From the NCBI GenBank assembly GCA_024640085.1, contig JAHEFR010000006.1, positions 1 through 64,000 of the forward strand: a DNA stretch of 64,000 nt, given 5' to 3'. The notes under the pieces are model-generated. The model saw nothing but the letters and a program-made list of their open reading frames with translations. It was not told the DNA's origin and ran no database searches. Within the stretch, counting starts at the first letter, position 1. Each line of letters starts with the position of its first letter. Source of the stretch: Gammaproteobacteria bacterium (GTDB lineage: Bacteria > Pseudomonadota > Gammaproteobacteria > Steroidobacterales > XN24). This document shows positions 34,035 to 42,957 of the stretch, piece after piece. The translations under genes and the position numbers were made by a program.

Positions 34035-34824
34035 CGATCGCCTTCCTGGCGATACGGTCGATCAGCCCCGGCGCCAGCACCTTTAGCCATCGCCCGAGCC
34101 TGCCTCGTCGGGACGTGATCAGCAGTCGTTGCCGTCCGGCCATGGCGTCTACGATCAGGGCTGCGCAGCGCTCGGCCGTCATGATGCGGCTCTCGTGCAT
34201 CGGTGTCTCGCCCAGCGGCCTGCCGTCCGCGCCGAGTGCCCGGCGGTGGATCTGGGTGACCACGAAATCCGGGGCGACCACCGTCACCGATACGCCGCTT
34301 TCGGCCAGTTCGATGCGGAGCGAGTCGAAGAAGCCGATCATGGCGTGCTTGGAGGCGCTGTATCCGGTGCGTTCGGGGACCCCGGTGAGCCCGGCGACGC
34401 TGGCTACCGCCACGATACGGCCGCGGCTCTGTTTGAGGTATGGCAGGGCGGCCGCCGTGCAATACGCGGCGCCGAAGTAATTCACGTCCATGACGGTCCT
34501 GAGGACCCCGAGATCCTCCAGGCGGTCCAGTCGCGACCACATGGTGGCGCCGGCGTTGGCCACCAGCGTATCGATTCGGCCGAAAGCGTCCACCGCCTGT
34601 CGGATCAATTGCCGGCACTGGATCTCGTCCGTGACGTCCGCCGGGACTGCCAGACACTCCGCGCCCATGGCGTGACACTCTCCCGCCAGGCTCTCGAGGC
34701 GCTCGCGATTCCTGGCCGACAGAACCAGCTTGGGCTTCTGGGGCGCCAGGGCAAGTGCCAGCGCCCGGCCGATACCTTCGGACGCGCCCGTCAGGATGAT
34801 GACGTTGCCGGTGAATGTACTCAT
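34021..34824 (-). CDS. SDR family oxidoreductase
   Basis: 267-aa SDR. IILTGASEGIGRALA near residue 8, VANAGATMW in place of NNAG, and AVASVAGL...YSASKHAM with the catalytic Tyr and Lys. The C-terminal stretch RGRLGRWLKVLAPGLIDRIARKAI is a basic helix often seen in membrane-associated SDRs related to 17-beta-HSD/ DHRS7. Start chosen at 34824 (MSTFTGNV); the longer frame adds a segment unlike SDR N-termini. It is convergent with the hydrolase operon. Substrate unknown. Confidence 0.85.
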   Translation of the reverse strand: MSTFTGNVIILTGASEGIGRALALALAPQKPKLVLSARNRERLESLAGECHAMGAECLAVPADVTDEIQCRQLIRQAVDAFGRIDTLVANAGATMWSRLDRLEDLGVLRTVMDVNYFGAAYCTAAALPYLKQSRGRIVAVASVAGLTGVPERTGYSASKHAMIGFFDSLRIELAESGVSVTVVAPDFVVTQIHRRALGADGRPLGETPMHESRIMTAERCAALIVDAMAGRQRLLITSRRGRLGRWLKVLAPGLIDRIARKAIEKKF

Positions 34825-34951
34825 TTGGGTGCCGCCCGCCGGTTGAATCCGGACCACGCAGACTATCATGGGACCGGAGTACCTGCGGCGTTTGCAAGGC
34901 ATGCGGGGACGGGATTACCTTGTTGAGGTCACCAGACCGGGAGTGTCCACC

Positions 34952-35158
34952 ATGTCACGAACCATTGCTGTCGCCGCCCTTGCCCTGGCCGCGTTGGCCG
35001 GATGCGATCCGTCCAAGGACGAGCCACCGCCTGACGTCAAGGACACGATCTTCGACGAGCAGGTCAGGGCGCTGGACAAGGCCCGGTCGGTGGAAGACAT
35101 CCAGGACGAGCACATGAAGAAGTTGCGCGAGTCCGAAGAGAAGTCCGGAGGCAAGTAA
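34952..35158 (+). CDS. Small lipoprotein (68 aa)
   Basis: The frame begins MSRTIAVAALALAALAGCD; the lipobox LAGC gives lipidation at Cys18. GGGAG sits eight bases before the ATG. The mature part is about 50 residues, charged and helical (FDEQVRALDKARSVEDIQDEHMKKLRESEEK), like the short alpha-helical lipoproteins of gammaproteobacteria. Probably in the outer membrane or periplasmic face. It is followed after 7 bases by a methyltransferase gene. Function unknown. Confidence 0.8.
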   Translation: MSRTIAVAALALAALAGCDPSKDEPPPDVKDTIFDEQVRALDKARSVEDIQDEHMKKLRESEEKSGGK

Positions 35159-35165
35159 ACAAGCC

Positions 35166-35837
35166 ATGGATCGCACCCCGGAACCGGAATTGATGGACGA
35201 CCTCGGGCAGGCCCGCGCCTATGCGGAAGCGGACTTCGAGGAACCCAATCGGATGTTCGTGGACCTGTTCCTGTCGCGTTTCCCGGAATGGGACGGGCAG
35301 GGGGCGATCCTCGATCTGGGCTGCGGTCCCGGAGACATTGTCCTCCGCCTGGCCCGTGCATTCCCGGCCTGCGACGTGACGGGGCTGGACGGCTCGGCCG
35401 CCATGCTGGAATTCGCCTGTGCGGCCCTGGCCGAAAGCGGGTTGGATGACCGGGTGCGTTTTGTCCGCGGGCTGCTGCCCGGCGCCCAGTTGCCGCGGCC
35501 TCGCTACCAAGCCATCACCAGCAACAGCCTGCTGCACCACCTGCACCGCCCTGGCGTTCTCTGGGAGGCGATCAGTGAGCTCGCGGGACCGGGGGCGCCG
35601 ATATTGGTGATGGACTTGATGCGACCTGGCAGCAGGGACCTGGCACAGAAGATCGTCGAAACCTACGCGGCCGAGGAGCCACCGGTACTCAAGACCGATT
35701 TCTACAATTCCCTGCTGGCGGCTTTCGAACCAGGCGAGATCATCGAGCAGCTGCGCGAGGCCGGGCTGGGGGGGTTACGGGTGGAGGCGGTCAGCGACCG
35801 GCACCTCGCCGTCTGGGGGCGAATGCCCGGCGTTTAG
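35166..35837 (+). CDS. Class I SAM-dependent methyltransferase
   Basis: 223-aa Rossmann-fold methyltransferase. Motif I is AILDLGCGPGDIVLRLA near 46-62, followed by VTGLDGSAAML (acidic residue binding the ribose), and AITSNSLLHHLHRP as the post-II segment. This resembles the ubiE/Coq5-like and Methyltransf_25 groups. The N-terminal AYAEADFEEPNRMFVDLF is typical of small-molecule methyltransferases of unknown substrate. The ATG lies 7 bases after the lipoprotein stop; a GGAGG lies further upstream, inside that gene. Confidence 0.85.
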   Translation: MDRTPEPELMDDLGQARAYAEADFEEPNRMFVDLFLSRFPEWDGQGAILDLGCGPGDIVLRLARAFPACDVTGLDGSAAMLEFACAALAESGLDDRVRFVRGLLPGAQLPRPRYQAITSNSLLHHLHRPGVLWEAISELAGPGAPILVMDLMRPGSRDLAQKIVETYAAEEPPVLKTDFYNSLLAAFEPGEIIEQLREAGLGGLRVEAVSDRHLAVWGRMPGV

Positions 35838-36000
35838 CCCGAGCTTGCGCCCGCGGCATTTCCCGATGCCGACGGCGTCTCCGTCGCGTGGGCCCGCCCG
35901 GCCCACAACAGGGTGGCGGCGTCGGGCTCCGGAATTTCCTGGGGGAGGCACCAGCGCCGCTAATCGAGCCGGCCAAGCGCATACCGAAACGATCTCCGGC

Positions 36001-37374
36001 CTACTGGAAGCTCTCCAGAGTTTCGACGAAGCGGGTGCGCCAGACATCGATGTCATTCTTCCGTAGCACTTCGATCATCGCCTGATAGCGCTCGCGACGT
36101 TCCGGCGACGGCATGTTGGCGGCCTGCTGGATCGCTTCCGCCATACCCTCCACGTCATAGGGATTGACCAGTATGGCTGCATCCAGTTCGGCGGCGGCGC
36201 CGGCCAGCCGTGAGAGGACGAGGACCCCCGGCGATTTCGGGTCCTGGGCCGCCACGTACTCCTTCGCCACCAGGTTCATGCCGTCTCTCAGCGGCGTCAC
36301 CAGGCCGATCTGCGCAGAACGCATCAGACCCATGAGCATGTTGCGGGAAAAGCCTCTGTTCAGATACCGGATCGGGACCCAGTCCGGTTCGGCGAATCGC
36401 CCGTTGATATGGCCGGCCGACTGTTCCAGTTCCTCTCTGATGTCCTGGTACGCCCGGACCCCGGTTCGGGTCGGTGGCGCGAACTGCATGTATACGAGCC
36501 GGCGCCTGGTGTCCGGGTACCGGGCGAGCAACTCCTCGAAAGCCCTGAACCGTTCCGGCAGGCCCTTGCTGTAGTCCAGTCGGTCCACGCCCAGGATCAG
36601 TTCCCGGTCTGCCAGCCCTTTGACGGTCCGACTCACTGTGGCGCTCGAGAGCGCTCGTTCGGCAGCCTGGCAGATGCCGTCCACGTCGACCCCGATGGGG
36701 AAGGCCGAGACGACGATCTCCCGGCCGCCGGATCGGAAACGATCGTGCCCGAGCTTGGCCTGCAGCAGGTTTTCCCGAGCCAGGCCCTCGGTAAAGTTGC
36801 GTGCATCATTGGGGGTCTGGAATCCCACCACGTCATAGGCCGTCAGGCTCCGCAGCAGGTCCCGGTAGCCCGGCAGCGTCCTGAGGACGTCGATGTTGGG
36901 GAACGGCACGTGCAGAAAGAAGCCCATGGGTTGCGAGACGCCGGCGGCCCGCAACTCGGCCGCCAGAGGGATCAGGTGATAGTCGTGCACCCAGATGACA
37001 TCGTCGTCTTTCAGAAGCGGCAGGAGTTTCCGCGCGAACAGGGCGTTGACCCTGCGGTACGCGTCCTTGAAACGCCGTTCGTATCGGAAGAAACCGAGCA
37101 TGTAATGGCACAGCGGCCAGAGGCAGATGTTGCTGTAGCCGTTGTAGTAGTCGTCGTAATCGGACTCGTACAGATCGATCGTGGCGTATTCGATCTTGCC
37201 CTTCTTGACGATCTTCGGGGCCGACGGCGCGCCACCGCGCGTTTTGCCGCCCCATCCGAACCAGAGTCCGCCCTTCTGGTTGAGGGCGGCAAGCAGGCCC
37301 ACCGCCAGGCCGCCTGACGACTTTCCGCCGGAGGGATCGGCGACCCGGTTGGATACTGCTACGAGCCGGCTCAA
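36001..37374 (-). CDS. otsA: Alpha,alpha-trehalose-6-phosphate synthase
   Basis: 457-aa GT20 glycosyltransferase making trehalose 6-phosphate from UDP-glucose and glucose 6-phosphate. Taking the TTG at 37374 as start (GGGAGGA upstream; TTGA overlap with the GH15 stop), active-site residues fall at the E. coli OtsA positions I remember: Arg10, Trp41, Tyr77, Trp86, Asp131, His155. Also visible are GVDRLDYSKGLPERF and LVTPLRDGMNLVAKEYVA. Trehalose is a compatible solute and stress protectant. Third gene of otsB-GH15-otsA. Confidence 0.95.
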   Translation of the reverse strand: MSRLVAVSNRVADPSGGKSSGGLAVGLLAALNQKGGLWFGWGGKTRGGAPSAPKIVKKGKIEYATIDLYESDYDDYYNGYSNICLWPLCHYMLGFFRYERRFKDAYRRVNALFARKLLPLLKDDDVIWVHDYHLIPLAAELRAAGVSQPMGFFLHVPFPNIDVLRTLPGYRDLLRSLTAYDVVGFQTPNDARNFTEGLARENLLQAKLGHDRFRSGGREIVVSAFPIGVDVDGICQAAERALSSATVSRTVKGLADRELILGVDRLDYSKGLPERFRAFEELLARYPDTRRRLVYMQFAPPTRTGVRAYQDIREELEQSAGHINGRFAEPDWVPIRYLNRGFSRNMLMGLMRSAQIGLVTPLRDGMNLVAKEYVAAQDPKSPGVLVLSRLAGAAAELDAAILVNPYDVEGMAEAIQQAANMPSPERRERYQAMIEVLRKNDIDVWRTRFVETLESFQ

Positions 37375-39155
37375 AACGCGTCCTCCCAGGCCCGACTGAG
37401 CCGCAGCGCTCCGTTGATGATACCGGCCATGCTGTAGGTCTGGGGGAAGTTGCCCCACATCTCCTCGGTAGAGGGATCGAGGTCTTCCGCCAGCATTCCG
37501 AGGGAGTTCCTGCGTCCGAGCATGGCCTCGAACAGGTCACGGGCCTCGCTGTTTCTTCCCATGGCCGCCAGGGCGTTGATATACCAGAAGGTGCAGATGT
37601 TGAATGCGCTCTCCGGCAATCCGAAATCGTCCTCTGCTCGGTAGCGGAAGACATGACCGTCCTGCAGGAGAGACCGTTCCACGGCCAGGACGGTCCCGAC
37701 GAAGCGGGGATCGTCGGCGCTCAGGAAGCCGAGTTCGTTCACGAGCAGCATGCTGGCATCCAGATCCCGACCTCCGAAGCTGTCGACGAAACACCGCTCC
37801 TCCTCGTTCCATCCGCGGGCGAGGATCTCATCGCGGATGTGCGCAGCATCCGTCGCCCATCGCCGGCTCTTCTCATCCTGGCCGAGTTGCGCGGCAATAC
37901 GCGCGAGCCGGTCGCATCCGGCCCAGCACATGAGGCTGGAGAACGTGTGGACTCGCTCCCGGCCGCGATACTCCCAGATACCGGCGTCGGGAGCCTTGTA
38001 GAGTTCCCTGGCGTGATCGCCCAGCACCTCGAGTAACTCGAACTGCCGCAGGTCGCCGGTCACGGAGAGCCGCTTGTCGAAGAAGAACTGGGTGGCCGAC
38101 ATGATCACCGAGCCGTAGACATCGTTCTGGATCTGCTCACAGGCCTGGTTGCCCACGCGGACGGGCCCCATCGAGCGGTATCCCGGCAAGGAGTCGATCA
38201 CCCTCTCGGGCAAGTGGGACTCTCCCCGGATGCCATAGACCGGCTGCAGCCGGCCCCCGTCTGTCGCGGCGGCGACGTCGAGGATATATCGCAGGTACGC
38301 CTCCATGGTGTTGGTCGCCCCGAGGCGGTTGAGCGCGTGGACCACGAAAAAGCTGTCGCGCAGCCAGCAGAACCTGTAGTCCCAGTTGCGCCCGCTGTCC
38401 GCGGACTCCGGTATCGACGTCGTCATCGCCGCCACCAGTGCACCGGTATCTTCGAAGGTACAGAGTTTGAGGGTGATGGCGGCACGGATGACCGCGTCCT
38501 GCCATTCGAACGGTATCGAGAGGCTGCGTACCCAGCGGCGCCAGTAATCCCGTGTCTGTTCGTAGAACCGGCGGCCAGTGGTAACGACCGAATCGCGCAG
38601 GCTCTCGTCGGGACCGAGGACGAAGGTGAGGGGCCGGTTGAGTACGAACGCGTACTCATCGAGCACATGGCTGAGCGACGCATCCGTCGTCAGGCGCAGG
38701 GTGATATCAGAGCCGATGTAGCGTATGTGGTTGCTGCCGAATGTGATCTCGGGACGGCCACTCCCGTAGTCCCGCGCGGGGCGCAGTCTCACACGGACCT
38801 TGGGCGCGCCTTTCAGTGGCTCCAGGTAACGGATGATCATGGTCGGTCTGTAGTGACGGCCGAACTGCCCGAAGCGAGGCGCGAAATCCACGAGCTTGAC
38901 GGCCCCGCCGTGGGCGTCAACCAGGGTGGTCTCCAGGATCGGGGTATTGGTGACGTATCGCTGCTCGGTTTCCACCAGGTCTTCGACTTCCACGTCGAAG
39001 AATCCGGTGGCCGGCTCCCCGTTGCCTGCCAGCAGCGAGCAGAAAACGGGATCACCGTCGAAGCGCGGGAAGCATGACCACACGATGCGACCGTTGCCGT
39101 CGATCAACGACGAAATCTGGCAATTGCCGATGACACCCAACTCAAGACTCGGCAT
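37371..39155 (-). CDS. Glycoside hydrolase family 15 protein (glucoamylase/trehalase-like)
   Basis: 594-aa GH15 protein. N-terminal beta-sandwich (GNCQISSLIDGNGRIVWSCFP), then the (alpha/alpha)6 barrel with RNWDYRFCWLRDSFF, RGESHLPERVI and, near the C-terminus, GNFPQTYSMAGIINGALRL with the likely catalytic acids in the ...GESHLPE and AEDLDPSTEEMWGNFP regions. GH15 members hydrolyse alpha-glucosidic bonds; some are trehalases. Its position between otsB and otsA suggests it works on trehalose or on glucan. It is not a signal-peptide protein, so it is probably cytoplasmic. It overlaps otsB by 14 bases. Confidence 0.88.
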   Translation of the reverse strand: MPSLELGVIGNCQISSLIDGNGRIVWSCFPRFDGDPVFCSLLAGNGEPATGFFDVEVEDLVETEQRYVTNTPILETTLVDAHGGAVKLVDFAPRFGQFGRHYRPTMIIRYLEPLKGAPKVRVRLRPARDYGSGRPEITFGSNHIRYIGSDITLRLTTDASLSHVLDEYAFVLNRPLTFVLGPDESLRDSVVTTGRRFYEQTRDYWRRWVRSLSIPFEWQDAVIRAAITLKLCTFEDTGALVAAMTTSIPESADSGRNWDYRFCWLRDSFFVVHALNRLGATNTMEAYLRYILDVAAATDGGRLQPVYGIRGESHLPERVIDSLPGYRSMGPVRVGNQACEQIQNDVYGSVIMSATQFFFDKRLSVTGDLRQFELLEVLGDHARELYKAPDAGIWEYRGRERVHTFSSLMCWAGCDRLARIAAQLGQDEKSRRWATDAAHIRDEILARGWNEEERCFVDSFGGRDLDASMLLVNELGFLSADDPRFVGTVLAVERSLLQDGHVFRYRAEDDFGLPESAFNICTFWYINALAAMGRNSEARDLFEAMLGRRNSLGMLAEDLDPSTEEMWGNFPQTYSMAGIINGALRLSRAWEDAF

Positions 39156-39924
39156 TCACCGACTCCCCTGGAGCAATGTCCCCGTCCAGCAGTCCGGATT
39201 CCATCCAGGCCAGGAGTTCATCCACATTGGCGACCCGACAGCGGGCCTGCGTGGGTCCCTCGATCCCGACACGAATCGACAGCCCGCCGAGTTCGTTGAC
39301 TGCCCCGAAGCCATCTTCGTCGGTCACGTCGTCACCGGCGAATACCGGCGTTCTGCCGAGAAACGGCGGCTCCCGCATGAAGTGTTTCACGGCACTGCCC
39401 TTGTCATGGCCCGACGGTTTGAGCTCGAGAACCATCTTACCCTCCTGCAGGTGGAAGTCCGGCCCGGCAGCACGGGCCAGGTCGGTCATCATGTGAATGC
39501 TCTGATCCTTTAGGCGTGGAGCGTTGCGGTAATGGAGGGCGATGGCAGCGCCTTTGTCCTCCACAAGTATGCCGGGATGGCGTTCGGCGAATTCCATCAA
39601 ATGGTGTTTCAGCGCATGGAGGCGATCGTCCATGGCTGCTGAATACTGCATCGCGCCGTCCGCGCGCCGCCGCTCCACTCCGTGAAGGCCGGCGGCCGGC
39701 AGCACCAGGGGAGAGAAGAGCCGATCCAGGTTGGCGATGGATCTGCCGCTCACCAGGGCCACGCTGCCGCCGAGCCTGCCCTGGGCGCGCCTGAGCAGGA
39801 GCTTGAGTCTAGGCGTGGTGCGGACATCGTCAGGATGGGCGGCGATATCCAGCAACGTCCCGTCCACGTCGAGAAACAAGGCCCACCGGTCGCTCCAGTG
39901 CGGCAAGTCCGTTGGATCGGCCAT
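39142..39924 (-). CDS. otsB: Trehalose-6-phosphate phosphatase
   Basis: 260-aa HAD-superfamily phosphatase. The nucleophile motif is ALFLDVDGTLLDI (Asp19, Asp21), SGRSIANLDRLF is the second motif, GLHGVERR the cap region, and the acidic motif is FAGDDVTDEDGF. It removes phosphate from trehalose 6-phosphate. The start at 39924 (MADPTDL) is preferred; the longer frame overlaps the plsB promoter. First gene of the operon, divergent from plsB across 109 bases. Confidence 0.94.
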   Translation of the reverse strand: MADPTDLPHWSDRWALFLDVDGTLLDIAAHPDDVRTTPRLKLLLRRAQGRLGGSVALVSGRSIANLDRLFSPLVLPAAGLHGVERRRADGAMQYSAAMDDRLHALKHHLMEFAERHPGILVEDKGAAIALHYRNAPRLKDQSIHMMTDLARAAGPDFHLQEGKMVLELKPSGHDKGSAVKHFMREPPFLGRTPVFAGDDVTDEDGFGAVNELGGLSIRVGIEGPTQARCRVANVDELLAWMESGLLDGDIAPGESVNAES

Positions 39925-40033
39925 CACAAAACCATAAGGGAGCGCGGCGGCGATTCCTAGTGCGACGCATCTGAAGTGATAGTATTTCGGCCCCCGGTGC
40001 CCCGCAGCGAGCGCCCGCAATGGTCAGGGTCAT

Positions 40034-42466
40034 ATGAGTCTTCATGGTCTCTGGATTGGGCTGGTCCGGCGAGTGCTGTTCCTGTGGGTACGCACACGTC
40101 TTCCGGAGGACCAGCGGGAGATCCTCGGAAACCTCGGTGACGGTCCCGTGTGTTTCGTGCTCGAGCGCCAGGGGCTGGCCGAGTCCGCGGTGCTGGACCA
40201 GGAATGCATGCGGGCCGGCATTGTGCCGCCGAGCCGTGGGTTGCGGTTCCCGGGACTGCGGGAATCCAGCGCCACCGTGTTCCTTCGTCGCTCGGGTCGG
40301 GCCCCGGAACTGTCAAGGCTGGAACGGATCGTGAAGGCCGTCGGCGGCGGCCAGCCCGAAGACGTGAGCATCGTGCCGGTCGCGGTGTTCTGGGGTCGAT
40401 CTCCCGACAAGGAGGGGGGATCCGCTCTGAAGCTGCTGCTCTCCGATGACTGGGCCATCGGCGGCACCCTGCGAAAGGTGTTCATGGTCCTTTTTCATGG
40501 CCGGGACGTCATGGTCCAGTTCAGCGCCCCCGTGTCGGTGCGGGATTTCGTCGCCGAAGGGCTGACGCCGGAGCGGACGGTCCGCAAGCTCGCCCGGGTC
40601 CTGAGGGTGCACTTCCGCAGGCAGCGTATGTCGGCGATCGGTCCGGATCTGTCGCACCGCCGGACCCTGGTCAATCAGATCCTGCAGTCCCACTCCGTCC
40701 AGGCGGCGATCACACGGGAGATACAGGTCAACGACCTCAGCGAGGCCCAGGCTTGGGCCGAGGCTCGCGGCTACGCCTACGAAATAGCGGCGGATTTCTC
40801 CTATCCGTTCGTGCGCTTCATGGAGCGTTTGCTGGCGCGGCTCTGGGACCGCCTGTACGAGGGAGTGGAGATCGGTCATATCGACCAGGTCAAGGCGCGC
40901 GCAGAGGAGGGCGAGATCGTCTATGTGCCCTGCCACCGCAGCCACATCGATTACCTGCTCCTGTCCTATGTCGTGTTCCGCCGTGGCCTGATGTGCCCGC
41001 ACATAGCCGCGGGCATCAATCTCAATCTGCCGCTGATCGGCCCGTTTCTCCGCCGTGGAGGCGCCTTCTTCCTGCGGCGGAGTTTCCGGGACAATCCCTT
41101 GTACGCAGCCGTATTCAACCGGTACCTGTCGCTCAATCTGAGCAAGGGCGTGCCGATCGAATACTTCATCGAGGGCGGCCGCAGCCGTACTGGCCGCCTG
41201 TTGACGGCCAAGCCCGGCATGCTGTCGATGACGGTACGCAGCTACCTGAGGCGGCCAGTCGGACCGTTGACCTTCATCCCGGTCTACTTCGGATACGAGC
41301 GACTGCTCGAAGGAGAGAGCTATATCTCGGAACTCTCCGGTCAGCCGAAGAAGCGTGAGACGCTGTTTGGTCTGCTGAAAAGCCTGAAGGCTCTGCGCAG
41401 CCGCTTCGGCAAGGTCTACGTCAATTTCGGCGAGCCGATCAGCCTGGGCCGGATGCTGGACGAGGAGGTCCCGGACTGGCGAGGTCAGGTACGGGAGCCG
41501 GAGGATAAGCCGGCCTGGGTGCAGCCGCTGGTGCGCAGGCTCGGCGAGCGCATCCTCACCGGGATCAACGCGGCCGCGGCGGTCAATCCGGTAAATCTGG
41601 TGGCTACAGCCATGCTGTCGACGCCGAGGCAGAGCATGCTGGAGACCGAACTCGTCAGACTGCTCGACCTCCACCTCGCAATCCTGAGGAAGGCGCCTTA
41701 TTCCCCCCTGGTCACGGTCTGCGACATGACCGGTCGACAGGTGGCCGATTATGCGGAGCAGTTCGGGCTGCTGAAGCGCGAATACCACAAGCTTGGCGAC
41801 ATCATGTATATCGAGGAGCGGAACGCGGCGCTGGTCAGCTATTTCCGCAACAATGTCGCGCATCTGTTCACCCTCCCTTCCCTGGTCGCCTGCTGCTTCT
41901 TCGACACCGTGACCATGGAGGAGACGCGGATCCTGGAACTCCTTGACCGGGTGTATCCCTACCTCAGGGGCGAGCTGTTCATGCATTGGGATACCGCGGA
42001 CCTGCCGGTGGCGGTGGACGGGATCGTCGGGGCCATGATCGAGACCGGTCTACTGTCCCGGGAGGAGGATACCGGCGTCCTGCGCCGGGCGCGGGTGACT
42101 ACCGGGGAGTCGATCCGCCTGTCGGTGATCGCCCGCAGCGGACTGCAGGCCCTGGAGCGCTACTACGTCACGGTCGCGCTGCTCCTGAAGCATGGTCCGG
42201 GGGTCCTGACTCAGAAGAAGTTAGAGGAGCTCTGCCAGCTGATGGCCCAGAGAATATCCATCCTCTACCAGTTCAACGCGCCGGAGTTCTTCGATCGCTC
42301 GCTGTTCCGGGCGTTCATCGGGCGGCTGCGGCAGAACGGCGTAATCTCCGTGGACGAGCATGGGCACATCCTTTACGACGAGGCGCTGGAGCGGGCCGAC
42401 GCCGATGCGCGCGCCATGCTTGGCGAACGTCTCCGCCACGATATCCTTCAGGCCGTCTACCTTTGA
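40034..42466 (+). CDS. plsB: Glycerol-3-phosphate acyltransferase
   Basis: 810-aa inner-membrane enzyme that makes lysophosphatidate from sn-glycerol 3-phosphate and acyl-CoA/ACP, the first step of phospholipid synthesis. The acyltransferase motif H-x4-D is at His301/Asp306 (CHRSHIDYLLLSYVV), followed by GAFFLRRSF, YFIEGGRSRTGR and IPVYFGYERL, as in PlsB. The length matches E. coli PlsB (807 aa). No plsX/plsY pathway genes nearby. Weak ribosome-binding site. Confidence 0.95.
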   Translation: MSLHGLWIGLVRRVLFLWVRTRLPEDQREILGNLGDGPVCFVLERQGLAESAVLDQECMRAGIVPPSRGLRFPGLRESSATVFLRRSGRAPELSRLERIVKAVGGGQPEDVSIVPVAVFWGRSPDKEGGSALKLLLSDDWAIGGTLRKVFMVLFHGRDVMVQFSAPVSVRDFVAEGLTPERTVRKLARVLRVHFRRQRMSAIGPDLSHRRTLVNQILQSHSVQAAITREIQVNDLSEAQAWAEARGYAYEIAADFSYPFVRFMERLLARLWDRLYEGVEIGHIDQVKARAEEGEIVYVPCHRSHIDYLLLSYVVFRRGLMCPHIAAGINLNLPLIGPFLRRGGAFFLRRSFRDNPLYAAVFNRYLSLNLSKGVPIEYFIEGGRSRTGRLLTAKPGMLSMTVRSYLRRPVGPLTFIPVYFGYERLLEGESYISELSGQPKKRETLFGLLKSLKALRSRFGKVYVNFGEPISLGRMLDEEVPDWRGQVREPEDKPAWVQPLVRRLGERILTGINAAAAVNPVNLVATAMLSTPRQSMLETELVRLLDLHLAILRKAPYSPLVTVCDMTGRQVADYAEQFGLLKREYHKLGDIMYIEERNAALVSYFRNNVAHLFTLPSLVACCFFDTVTMEETRILELLDRVYPYLRGELFMHWDTADLPVAVDGIVGAMIETGLLSREEDTGVLRRARVTTGESIRLSVIARSGLQALERYYVTVALLLKHGPGVLTQKKLEELCQLMAQRISILYQFNAPEFFDRSLFRAFIGRLRQNGVISVDEHGHILYDEALERADADARAMLGERLRHDILQAVYL

Positions 42467-42957
42467 TATCGGGCTGACACGCGGCCGGATGAGACACTGG
42501 ATTCTGCGCCAGGGATCCCATTTTTCGTTGTGCACTGCAACGCGCATCCGATATTGCGCCGCGGCCTGCGGGAGAACACGGCGGGCGATCCACCCCCGGA
42601 GCGATATCCGAGGTATGTCACCAGGCTGACCGGGCCGTCGCTACTCGGGTTCCCGGACGGCTCTGATTTGCGCCAGGCCTTTGTATTTGTTGGCGAAGCG
42701 CCACGCCGCGGTCTACAGTGTGAAAGCGGGCGGACGCCATGCGCCGACGGAGCCGAGGATCGGGCAGTCCCCGGGTCTCAGGCGCTCGGAGGTGATGATG
42801 ACGGGATTTTCCGTGCGATGTTGTTTTCTCAGCCCGTAATGGGTTAGAAACACTGTGATACGGCGATTCTTTGCTACTCGCACATGAGCGGACATCGCTC
42901 CGTTTATGCCGCCATAAAAATAAGGTTTTATCGAGAAAATCACACCTGGGGAGCACA
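42467..42957 (+). promoter_or_regulatory. 491-base upstream region of the DUF1302 operon
   Basis: I see no convincing gene: a frame from 42530 is Arg/Gly-rich and atypical. The last 130 bases are AT-richer than the surroundings and probably hold the promoter. Two symmetric elements stand out: an imperfect palindrome at 42825-42850 (TTTCTC-AGCCC-GTAAT-GGGTT-AGAAA) and a GAGCG-gacat-CGCTC hairpin at 42886-42900. Either could be an operator or leader structure. I could not pick out confident -35/-10 boxes. GGGGAG precedes the ATG closely (4 bases). Confidence 0.4.

Noticed and set aside
35838-36000. Short open frame between the methyltransferase gene and otsA
   Set aside because: Arg/Pro-rich with no start signal; the 163 bases appear to be a convergent-gene spacer without a clear terminator.
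40313-41986. Long open frame antisense to plsB (557 codons)
   Set aside because: PlsB motifs are on the plus strand; the antisense translation is His/Gln/Arg-rich without motifs.
42530-42847. Open frame in the gap upstream of the DUF1302 gene
   Set aside because: Arg/Gly/Pro-rich composition, no ribosome-binding site and no motif; treated as leader region.
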